Part shown: one piece after another, positions 21,726-28,819 of the stretch
How positions within the stretch are numbered: position 1 is the stretch's first letter
Layout: each line of letters starts with the position of its first letter
Origin: Phytophthora quininea
Lineage: Eukaryota > Oomycota > Peronosporomycetes > Peronosporales > Peronosporaceae
Reading direction: 5' to 3'
Assembly: GCA_011947345.1 (NCBI GenBank)
Contig: JAAVTG010000403.1
Span: 1 to 28,819 of the forward strand
Length of the DNA stretch: 28,819 nt
Program-made: the position numbers and the translations under genes
The notes under the pieces: model-generated
Told to the model about the DNA's origin: nothing
The model's database searches: none
The model's input: the letters and a program-made list of their open reading frames with translations, nothing else

Positions 21726-23846
21726 TTAGTCGACCTCCTCCATCGTGCTCTCCTCCTCGTCCTCGCCCTCAAGCGGGGGCAGGTCCTCCATGGCCTCGTC
21801 AGCGGCGTCGTCGTCGTCGTCGATGCTCAGGCCGAGCTTGATGAGACGGTGGATGCGGTTGGCGAACGTCGTGGGCTCGTCCAGGCTGAAGCCCGACGTC
21901 AGCAGCGACGTGTCGTACAGCAGCCAGATCAGGTCCTTGACCGTCTTGTCGCTCTTGTCGGCCTCGGCCTTCTCGCGCAGCGACTTGATGATCGGGTGCA
22001 TGGGGTTGATCTCCATCGTCTTCTTGGACGTCATGTAGGCCGACGTGCTGCTGTCACGCAGGGCCTGGGCCTTCATGATACGCTCCATGTTGGCGGACCA
22101 GCCGTACTCGCCCGTCACCAGGACGCACGGCGACTCGACGATACGGTTCGAGATCTGCACCTTCTCGACCTTATCGTCGAGCACCTCCTTCATGAGCTTG
22201 CACAGGCCCTCGGTGGCCGCCTTGGCCTCCTCGAACGTCTTCTTCTCGTCCTCACTCTCGTCCATCTTAAGGCCCTCCTTGGTGGCGCAGATGAGCTTCT
22301 TGTTCTCGTACTCCTTGAGCTGCTGCACGGCGTACTCGTCAATGGCCTCGACCATGAAGAGCACCTCGTAGCCCTTCTTCTTGAGCTTCTCAATGAACGG
22401 CGAGTTCTCCACCGACTTCTTGCTCTCGCCAGTGACGTAGTAGATGCCCGGCTGGTTCTCCGGCATGCGCGATATGTAGTCGTCAAGCGACGTCATCTCC
22501 TCGCCCGACTTGGTCGAGTGGTAACGCAGCAGCTTGGCGATCTTGGTGCGGTTGGTCGAGTCCTCATGGATGCCCAGCTTCAGGTTCTTGCTGAAGGCCT
22601 CATAGAACTTGTTGTACTTCTCCGAGTCCTCGGCCAGCTCGGCGAACATCTCGAGGCACTTCTTCACCAGGTTCTTCTTGATGACGCGCAGGATCTTGTT
22701 CTGCTGCAGGGTCTCACGCGAGATGTTGAGCGGCAGGTCCTCCGAGTCGACAACACCCTTGACGAACGAGAGGTACTCGGGCATGAGCTCCTCGCAGTTG
22801 TCCATGATGAACACGCGACGCACGTACAGCTTGATGTTGTTCAGTTTCTTCTTAGCACCGCCCTCGAACATGTCGAACGGGGCGCGCTTGGGGGTGAACA
22901 GACAGGCCTTGAACTCCAGCTGGCCCTCCACCGAGAAGTGCTTCACGGCGGCGTGCTCCTCCCAGTCGTTGGTCAGCGACTTGTAGAACGACGCGTACTC
23001 CTCGTGGGTCACGTCCTCGGGCTTGCGCATCCAGATGGGCTTCTGGCTGTTCAGGTGGTCCCACTCGTGGGTCACCTCCTTGATCTTCTTGGTCTTCTTC
23101 TTCTTCTCGCCCTCCTCCTCGTCGACCTCCTCGACCTTGGGCTTGTCGTCGTCCTCCTCCTTCTCGTCCTCGTCCTCCTCGTCGTCAGTCACCTCCTTCT
23201 CCTCCGTCTTCTCCACGTACAGCTTGATGGGGAAGCCAATAAACTCGGAGTGCTTCTTCACCAGGTCTTTAAGCTTGCGCTCCTCCAGGTACTCCAGCAT
23301 GTCCTCCTTGAGCTTCAGGACAATGCGAGTGCCACGGGCGATGGGCTCCGACGTGTCGGGCGCGACAGTGAACGAGCCGCCGGCAGCGGACTCCCACACG
23401 TACTGCTCGTCGTCGTTGTGCTTGGAGTGGACCACCACCTTGTCGGCCACCAGGTAGGCCGAGTAGAAACCCACACCGAACTGACCGATCATGCTGATGT
23501 CGGCGCCGGCGGCCAGGGCCTCCATGAAGGCCTTGGTGCCCGACTTGGCGATCGTGCCCAGGTTGTTGATGAGGTCCGCCTTGGTCATGCCGATGCCCGA
23601 GTCCTGGATGGTCAGCGTGCCGTTGGCCTTGTCCGGGATCACCTTGATCTCCAGGTTCTTGTCCGTGTCCAGCACGCTGGCGTCGGTCAGCGACGAGTAG
23701 CGGATCTTGTCAAGCGCATCCGAGGCGTTCGAGATGAGCTCGCGCAGGAAGATGTCCTTGTTCGAGTAGAACGTGTTGATGATCAGACTCAGCAGCTGGT
23801 TGATGTCCGCCGAGAAGGCAAACGTTTCGGCTTCCGGGGCGCTCAT
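21726..23846 (-). CDS. HSP90: Cytosolic heat shock protein 90
   Basis: ATP-dependent dimeric chaperone that matures kinases, receptors and other clients with co-chaperones. The 706-residue frame is intact from ATG 23846 ([20 protein letters not shown]). The N-terminal GHKL ATPase domain shows [30 protein letters not shown] and [17 protein letters not shown] highly charged linker (Asp/Glu/Lys runs, about residues 220-275) leads to the middle domain with [16 protein letters not shown], which includes the conserved Arg and Gln near the ATP gamma-phosphate. The protein ends STMEEVD; the terminal MEEVD binds TPR co-chaperones and marks a cytosolic rather than ER or organelle form. There is no signal peptide. 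An initiator-like site (23901-23914) and heat-shock elements (24090-24101, 24172-24179) lie upstream. The frame stays open upstream to 24152, but conservation begins at 23846. Confidence 0.98.
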   Translation of the reverse strand: MSAPEAETFAFSADINQLLSLIINTFYSNKDIFLRELISNASDALDKIRYSSLTDASVLDTDKNLEIKVIPDKANGTLTIQDSGIGMTKADLINNLGTIAKSGTKAFMEALAAGADISMIGQFGVGFYSAYLVADKVVVHSKHNDDEQYVWESAAGGSFTVAPDTSEPIARGTRIVLKLKEDMLEYLEERKLKDLVKKHSEFIGFPIKLYVEKTEEKEVTDDEEDEDEKEEDDDKPKVEEVDEEEGEKKKKTKKIKEVTHEWDHLNSQKPIWMRKPEDVTHEEYASFYKSLTNDWEEHAAVKHFSVEGQLEFKACLFTPKRAPFDMFEGGAKKKLNNIKLYVRRVFIMDNCEELMPEYLSFVKGVVDSEDLPLNISRETLQQNKILRVIKKNLVKKCLEMFAELAEDSEKYNKFYEAFSKNLKLGIHEDSTNRTKIAKLLRYHSTKSGEEMTSLDDYISRMPENQPGIYYVTGESKKSVENSPFIEKLKKKGYEVLFMVEAIDEYAVQQLKEYENKKLICATKEGLKMDESEDEKKTFEEAKAATEGLCKLMKEVLDDKVEKVQISNRIVESPCVLVTGEYGWSANMERIMKAQALRDSSTSAYMTSKKTMEINPMHPIIKSLREKAEADKSDKTVKDLIWLLYDTSLLTSGFSLDEPTTFANRIHRLIKLGLSIDDDDDAADEAMEDLPPLEGEDEEESTMEEVD

Positions 23847-23900
23847 TGTGTCTGTTGTCTTCGACGGTTCTTGGCTCTCTGGGCTTGTGAGGGTTGCAGG

Positions 23901-23914
23901 AAATTGAAGAATGA
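23901..23914 (-). promoter_or_regulatory. Oomycete initiator element of HSP90
   Basis: The minus strand reads TCATTCTTCAATTT, a full match to TCATTYYNCAWTTT. It ends 54 nt before the HSP90 ATG, so the 5' UTR would be about 55-70 nt. Confidence 0.75.
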
Positions 23915-24089
23915 AAGCCGCCGAGTCCCCTGCTTTTGTATGGCTGCTGCGCGCGTGAGATCTTTTGCCAACAAACTGTTTTTCTCGGCATAGTAACTTC
24001 CATCGATAGCCGGGAGGGGCGACGTGGTAAGATAGATCAAGATCAAGAGAATAAAGCAGGGAAACTGGCAGGTCGTCCCTCCTGCCATC

Positions 24090-24101
24090 GAAGCTTCTAG
24101 A
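24090..24101. promoter_or_regulatory. Heat-shock element (three alternating units)
   Basis: Reads GAAGCTTCTAGA: GAA, TTC and GA(n) units spaced as in the nGAAnnTTCnnGAAn element bound by heat-shock factor trimers; the third unit is incomplete (GAT). It lies about 245 nt upstream of the HSP90 ATG. Confidence 0.6.
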
Positions 24102-24171
24102 TTGTGAAAGATGGGTACAGCCGGAAAATACTTTTTTGCTTGCTTTGACCACGTCAGCAGATGCTGGTCTC

Positions 24172-24179
24172 GAACATTC
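24172..24179. promoter_or_regulatory. Second heat-shock element (two units)
   Basis: Reads GAACATTC, an inverted GAAnnTTC pair, about 325 nt upstream of the HSP90 ATG and 70 nt beyond the first element. Two units alone bind heat-shock factor weakly and occur by chance, so support is mainly from position. Confidence 0.4.
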
Positions 24180-24909
24180 GCCGACTCGCGCGCTTGAACA
24201 CGGTTAGATGCATGCATCGGATGGACACAAACCTGTCAATCGGGGGTGATTGATAGCGTGGAAGCCGGTGGTGGAGTTGGTGATGTTGCTGTGGCAATCA
24301 ATCAAAAGGAAGGTTACAACACGTCGAATTTGTCGTTGAGTTTCAAGACCGCCAGCTAACAGCTTGAAAGCAGGCCTACATCGGTGCAATGCATCAACAC
24401 GCTTCGACGTCGGCGTTTGGAGCAGTGCTGTCATCCGTGTTAGTATCGATACGATGCCTGGAGAGATTCGGATCACCTGGCCGATGTCGTTTCGTTTCAA
24501 GCCGTCGAGCTACGCTAAGACTAAGAGGGATCATGGCACCCGAGGAAGACGATAACAACTCGTCTCGAGTCTCGATAGCTGCTCGCTGTGTGCACGAGAT
24601 CGCTGCTTGCATTGCTCTGTCTAATGTGCGTCACTGAGACATGGTCCGCCCTTGGCAATGGCGTTGAGGCGTATCGGAAGCAGCCCGAGATGTGTTATAG
24701 TAACATGTTGCTATGCAAGGGATACAGTCTGAAGTACTCGGCCCACGTAAGTCGGTGGTGTCCATGGCGGTTCCTGGGCAAACACCGCCGCAGCATGCCA
24801 TGGCAATTCACTACACTTCCAGGCACGCCGCCTATTGGCCAGTCTGACCATCAAAATAAAGTGCAACAAGCTAAAAGGAAACATCGCTCGGCTCACTCCG
24901 ACGACAAGC
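24180..24909. other. Intergenic region, no gene recognised
   Basis: About 730 nt between the HSP90 promoter and U-box copy C. Short open frames occur on both strands (24204-24500 minus, 24588-25193 plus) without a recognisable domain. A small inverted repeat (TCAATC/GATTGA) lies near 24235-24255. It probably contains the promoter of copy C. Confidence 0.45.
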
Positions 24910-26648
24910 ATGCGCACCCGAGGGCAGCAGCAGCAGGCTGCCCCAGCCGAAGAGTGCGAGCAACTGAAGACGCTGTTCCTGCAGCTGGCGACGGAGTCTC
25001 GCATGGCGTTGGCTCAACTCGGCTCCGTTTCCAACGAGCGAACCAAAAACCTCGAGCGGCAACTGGAAGATGCTCGCCACAGCGTCGAAACACACCGACG
25101 ACAGGTCCATACAGCACGGCAGGGTCTGGTGCAAGCGAACCGGAGCGTCGCGCGACTCAACCAGACGCTGCGCGACCAGCAGCGAGTCTGTGAGGCTGAG
25201 AAAGAGCGAGCAGACCGACTGCAGCTGAAAGTGGACGCCAGAGCAGAGCGAAGAGGGGCTGAGAGCACGCTCATTCGACAGGTGGAGTCATTGCAGCAGA
25301 GATCTCGTGATCAGGAAGCGAGCTTTTCGTCGCAGCTGCTGGGAAGTGAGCGAGTGGCTCTCCGACAGCAGCAGCGGCTTCAACGACAGCTGGATGAGCA
25401 GAGTGCATTGCTGGAGGTGGAACGAACTCGGTATCAGCAACGGCGAACCAATGACCAAGCAGCACGGGCCGCTTTGACACAGCTGAGCTCATCACTAAAC
25501 ACGATTGTGCCACAGCTCCAAAATGTCCTGCACGCCTATGAGCAAAGCCCGACGAACACCGCGCCACAGCAAAACCCCTTGCTCACCAACCACAAAGCCT
25601 GGTGTCGGGACCAGAACAAATGCGACTTGCGCAACAAGCGACGGACGCACTCACCACTCACTAAGATGTTAGCCGCCGAAATCTGGCTCAGCGTGAGGAA
25701 ATATTGTCTTGCCCAATTTCGCTTGACTTGTTTGACGACCCGGTGACCACGAACTGCTGTGGGAAAACGTTTTCCTCGGATTCACTGAGACTGGCATTAG
25801 AACGGAGCTCCAAGTGCCCGGTTTGCCGTGCACGCCGAGTGCCTACAGTCCCCAATCGAGACATGGCGGCGTTGGTAGAATTGCATCGCTCCGAGCGCGT
25901 TATTCTTGGGATGCCCGAGGCTGCACCACCAGCTCCGGTTGTAGCCGCACCTCATGAGGGCAGCAACACAGCCGTAGAGCGACGGAATACCCTCCACAGA
26001 CGAAGAAGCGCCAGAAGTTCAAATGACCGAGTTATTCGACGACACCGAGAGTATCGCACGATGAGAACACAGTCACGATCAGCTGTAGCGCGACGGCCAC
26101 GCTCGCACGGCTCAGTGTCAAGAACGGAAGTTCCCCCAAGCGCGACCAACACGCCACGATCTGCTGCCACTCATCGTCCGCGCTCTCAAAACACGTCGTT
26201 GAGAACAGAATCAATCCCTGCTTCAACTGCCACCCCGACTACTTCATCAGGACCCACCGCCTCTCGTCGCCCACGTTCAAACTTGGCCGACCTGTCAAGA
26301 CTTCGACAGATTTCCCACCTCTCAACACCAAGTACTGAGGTTAACCGAGAGCCACACCTGGTCTCTGGTAGCGCAGAACTAGCAACCAGTCGTTCACGAA
26401 GGGATGCGCTTAGTGAAATGCGTGATCGTCTCGAGGCGCGGCTGAATTCTGCACGTAGCCTGAGCGAATATCTGCAAGTGAACGCTGCATCAAGAGATCT
26501 CCTGGACCTGTACGGACAGCAGCGTGATCAACATGATGATGCCCGTGTTGCTTCGTCAAGCTTGACCCTGTTGATACGGTCAGGAGCTGTGAGCGGTACT
26601 GCTCGAGCTCGGACCCGTCGGATCGCTCGGACTGAGGAAAGCAGATAA
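24910..26648 (+). CDS. Coiled-coil/U-box (RING-like) protein, copy C; putative E3 ubiquitin ligase
   Basis: The start is ATG 24910 (MRTRGQQQQAAPAEE). The first ~200 residues form a Gln/Arg/Leu coiled coil (LERQLEDARHSVETHRRQ and on) ending SLNTIVPQLQNVLHAYEQS. A linker carries GPEQMRLAQQATDALTTH, then VSRRNLAQREEIL, and a U-box/RING-like domain CPISLDLFDDPVTTNCCGKTF ... KCPVCRARRVP ... DMAALVELHRSE (25709-25900). The remaining ~240 residues are Arg/Ser/Thr-rich with three RRPRS-type repeats, then a helical segment (EMRDRLEARLNSARSLSEYL). Two lesions: a frame change near 25560-25575 (CAAAACCCC) between coil and linker, and a TAA at 25662-25664 where copy B has a Gln codon (CAA). If both are real, the product is a coil-only protein, and the U-box would need internal initiation. 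E3 activity is inferred from the domain only. Confidence 0.6.
26091..26279 (+). repeat. Degenerate protein repeat in U-box copy C (RRPRS units)
   Basis: Three units start RRPRS (26091), HRPRS (26172) and RRPRS (26265), spaced 81 and 93 nt. The first two continue with a Ser/Thr stretch and RTE plus Pro/Ser. The pattern looks like old in-gene duplication of a 27-31 residue unit. Copy B has no such repeat. Confidence 0.45.
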
Positions 26649-26729
26649 GGAAACTTTCACTTCAACTTAACTCCCGCTTCATTTTGTGTACACCACACTA
26701 TTTTCATCACATTTTCAAAGAGCAAGCGC

Positions 26730-27291
26730 ATGGCAGGGCAGGATGAGATCCGGCGGCTCATGAAGGAGGCCAAGCAGAAGCCCAGCGGCGGAACGGGCCT
26801 CGTCCACATCGCGACTAGACAAAGCGACACCTACAGCGAAAACCGCACCAAAAGCCGCCGCCAATCCGCCGCAGAAGCCTGCACTACCCGCCGACTTTTT
26901 CGATGACTCAACTGCACACGCTTCTGCAAGCAAAACAGACGCGAAGCAGCAGGACGCCGACTGGGAGGCCTTCACGAAGTTTGCAGATGAGGTGGAGCAG
27001 CAGACATCCAAGGAGGAGGGGCAGGAAGCTGAGGAGGAAAAAGAGCGTGAGGCCGAGGAGAAGCTCGAGAACATGCAGTACCTAGATCGCTACCGTCACC
27101 TGCTGGAACGAGCGACAGCTCTGCGCAACGGCAAGAGGAAGCCGGCGGACCCCGCTGACGACACTATCGGAGAGGAGGTTAAGGCCATCAAGGCTGCAGC
27201 CAAGCGCAAAAGCAGAAGAAACCGAAGCAGCAGTAAAAATGATTTCGACCGGCCTTCTCCGGCGGTGGAAGCCACAGGAACGCTAGTTTAG
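26730..27291 (+). CDS. ZNF830/CCDC16-like protein lacking the zinc finger
   Basis: The start is ATG 26730 (MAGQDEIRRLMKEAKQKP), 81 nt after the stop of copy C. The C-terminal two thirds read PALPADFFDD, DADWEAFTKFADEVEQQ, an acidic and basic coiled coil (EAEEEKEREAEEKLENMQYL), then RHLLERATALRNGKRK and a Lys/Arg-rich tail. The order LPADFFD, acidic linker, DWEAF, coil matches the C-terminus of ZNF830 (CCDC16, a nuclear factor linked to splicing and DNA-damage responses). The C2H2 finger that precedes this region in animals and plants is not visible. The frame changes by one base between about 26765 and 26815 (one extra or two missing bases), so the N-terminal half may be misread. The expected size is about 187 residues. 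Function is inferred from a short motif set. Confidence 0.5.
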
Positions 27292-27393
27292 TTGACTAGG
27301 ATAATAGAGCCGCAAGCGTAGAAGTTCATGACAAGTTTATGAAAAAGATTCATATGCTCCATCGCTCTCTAAGGCAGAGTGTTGGAACAGCGC

Positions 27394-28553
27394 CTAGAAA
27401 ATGTTCACAATTGCGTACAGGATGACGCCGCAGCCGATCATGAGCACGGGCGTGTCCATCGTGTGCGGCGCCGTGGCCTCCGCGTACGCCATGGTCGGCG
27501 CCAGGATCAGCATCGACAGCAGCACCTGCGTGAAGTTGTCGAACGCCGCGTACTGCAGCGCCGGGAACACCAGTCCCGACAGGAACACGCACGCGCTGCC
27601 CTCCCAGCTGCGCGTGTACTTGTTCTTGGAGAAGCAGCTGCGCGTCTTGTACTTGTGGCGGCCCCACGTGATGCCCACCGGCTCGGCCAGGCCGTCGCCG
27701 ATGCCCGTGATGAACACGAGGATGAACGTCAGCGCTCCCTGCGCCGCGAACAGCCACTTGAAGAACATGAGGATGAACATGCCGGGGGCGATGTTGCCCA
27801 CGATGATCCACTTGAGCGTGTTGGGACGGTCCTCGGGGCGGTCCAGCGAGTTGAACTGCAGCATGAAGAACTTGGAGTGCTCGCGGATGGGCTTGATCAG
27901 CACGAGGAAGCCCAGCATGGTGAAGAAGTCTCCCCAGGCGAGCGCCAGCGGGCCCGGTAGTCGGCCTTGATCACCAGCGGCACCATGTAGGCGGCAAAGT
28001 GCTGCAGCTTACGCGTGTAGTTGACTTTGAACCTGGACGACTTGTTGGTCATGATGTAACCCTTCTCGTCCACGTCACAGAAGCAGCGGCACACGATGCC
28101 GCCGGCGAGCGACACGACCATCATGACCACGAGCTTGGGCAGCTGCATGAGCCAGAAGCGGGTCTCGTGCAGCCACTGGGGCTCGTAGAAGTACGTGAGC
28201 ACCACCATGACGCCAGCGTAGATGCCCATGCCGACCAGGAAGACAAAGTCGAAGGTACCGTACCAGTGCTCCTCATAGTCACCGGCCACTTCGCCTTCCT
28301 CCACCAGCGACGTCTTGACGTTAGTGATGGGCTGAAGCTTGTCGTCGGCGGTGCCGTAAGACGGCACGGGAGCGCGCACGGGCAGCGGCGTGGGCACGCG
28401 CCACACGAGGCGCAGCAGCACGTAGCAGAGCACGAGCGCCACGATGGGCAGCGTGATGATGATCGCGCCCTCGGCAGTCGTCATGTTCTGGGGCCACTCG
28501 GCGGGCGGTGCCGTCGGGGCCGGGAGCGGCGAGGCGGGGGCGACGTCGGCCAT
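27394..28553 (-). CDS. Dolichol/phytol-kinase-type integral membrane protein
   Basis: The group includes dolichol kinase (SEC59) and phytol kinase (VTE5), which use CTP to phosphorylate polyprenols in membranes. From ATG 28553 (MADVAPASPLPAPTAPPAEW) come a Pro-rich start and several hydrophobic segments (AIIITLPIVALVLCYVLLRL, FVFLVGMGIYAGVMVVLTYF, KLVVMMVVSLAGGIVC). The family motifs follow: TRKLQHFAAYMVP, GIGDGLAEPVGITWGRH, RSWEGSACVFLSG and AEATAPHTMDTPV, resembling RKxxH, GDGxAxxxG, SWxGS and VExxP. About 387 residues are expected, ending YAIVNIF. The frame breaks once near 27949-27955 (GGGCCC), where one added base restores YRAPLALAWGDFFTMLGF. The substrate could be dolichol, phytol or another lipid alcohol. 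An initiator-like element lies 52 nt upstream of the ATG. The stop is 103 nt from the convergent ZNF830-like gene. Confidence 0.65.
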
Positions 28554-28605
28554 GGCGTCTGAGGTCTTGCTGGAACTTCGGTGGACCGCGTGCGTCGAGC
28601 TGAGC

Positions 28606-28619
28606 AAATTCAGAAGTGA
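28606..28619 (-). promoter_or_regulatory. Oomycete initiator-like element upstream of the kinase-type gene
   Basis: The minus strand reads TCACTTCTGAATTT, 12 of 14 positions of TCATTYYNCAWTTT, and ends 52 nt before the ATG at 28553. The match is imperfect but the spacing agrees with the HSP90, FDH and NmrA sites. Confidence 0.45.
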
Positions 28620-28819
28620 CGTAGAGGCCTCAAGGGGCGGTGGCCCGAGATCCAAAAACTTAGATACCAAGAGGCACTTAGTCAAGAGGGTGGGAAGGAT
28701 CATTTGACATAGAAAAGAAAGCATAGACGGATAGTTAGACGAAAACAGTCGCCGGTAAGTATGCGGGATGGGCCAGGTCGATCTATCTTGCTCCACCACA
28801 CAATCGATTGCTGGACGCT

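Noticed and set aside
21849..23993. 714-codon plus-strand open frame opposite HSP90
   Set aside because: It is antisense to an intact HSP90 with GC-rich third positions, and its Leu/Val/His/Arg-rich product has no domain. It is a codon-bias shadow.
23847..24152. In-frame upstream extension of HSP90
   Set aside because: Conserved HSP90 sequence begins at MSAPEAE (23846), and a perfect initiator lies within the extension, so it is 5' UTR and promoter.
24235..24255. Small inverted repeat TCAATC/GATTGA as a hairpin or terminator
   Set aside because: The stem is only six bases, with no T-run or neighbouring gene end.
1..28819. tRNA, rRNA, CRISPR array or transposon ends
   Set aside because: I saw no cloverleaf-like sequence, no regular short repeat array and no transposase, integrase or terminal repeat on either strand.

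Overview
The window looks like nuclear DNA of an oomycete, most like Phytophthora and its relatives. The evidence is: gene-dense DNA with very short spacers; GC-rich third positions in the housekeeping genes; one short GT-AG intron of 67 nt; a Crinkler/RHS-type NTPase relic; a START-like family protein typical of Phytophthora; and oomycete-type initiator elements (TCATTYYNCAWTTT-like) placed 50-54 nt upstream of four start codons. The genus cannot be fixed from the sequence.

Layout. 1-1.5 kb: a broken IQ-motif protein (+). 1.65-2.48 kb: a truncated coiled-coil/U-box relic (copy A, +) with an internal block inverted. 2.48-8.36 kb: two tandem, diverged, frame-broken copies of an unrecognised multipass membrane protein (-). 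8.47-9.54 kb: coiled-coil/U-box copy B (-). 9.77-11.82 kb: an NmrA-like NAD(P)-binding protein (-) and, head to head with it, a decayed partial copy (+). 12.1-13.6 kb: a two-exon START-like protein (+). 14.5-15.6 kb: NAD-dependent formate dehydrogenase (+), intact and of bacterial type. 15.9-17.3 kb: a decayed Crinkler/RHS-type NTPase (-). 17.4-18.05 kb: an ATP11/ATPAF1-type F1-ATPase assembly factor (+). 18.2-21.3 kb: an importin-7/8-type karyopherin (-). 21.7-23.85 kb: cytosolic HSP90 (-), intact, with an initiator and heat-shock elements upstream. 24.9-26.65 kb: coiled-coil/U-box copy C (+). 26.7-27.3 kb: a ZNF830/CCDC16-like tail protein (+). 27.4-28.55 kb: a dolichol/phytol-kinase-type membrane protein (-).

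The genes do not form a pathway. Housekeeping functions (protein folding, nuclear import, mitochondrial ATP synthase assembly, formate oxidation, polyprenol or lipid phosphorylation) are mixed with lineage-expanded families (U-box proteins, membrane proteins, NmrA, START-like, Crinkler/RHS). The most unusual material is the three-copy coiled-coil/U-box family with its internally inverted member, and the tandem membrane-protein family.

Caution on reading frames. The importin, ATPAF1, NmrA and kinase genes should be intact, yet each carries one or more single-base frame breaks, nearly all readable as one missing base in or beside a short homopolymer. HSP90 and FDH have none. This pattern fits consensus (assembly) deletions at least as well as gene decay, so 'pseudogene' labels that rest on frameshifts alone are provisional. 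Copy A (inversion, truncation), the distal membrane-protein copy (internal deletion) and the second NmrA copy (missing first half) have damage that single-base errors cannot explain.
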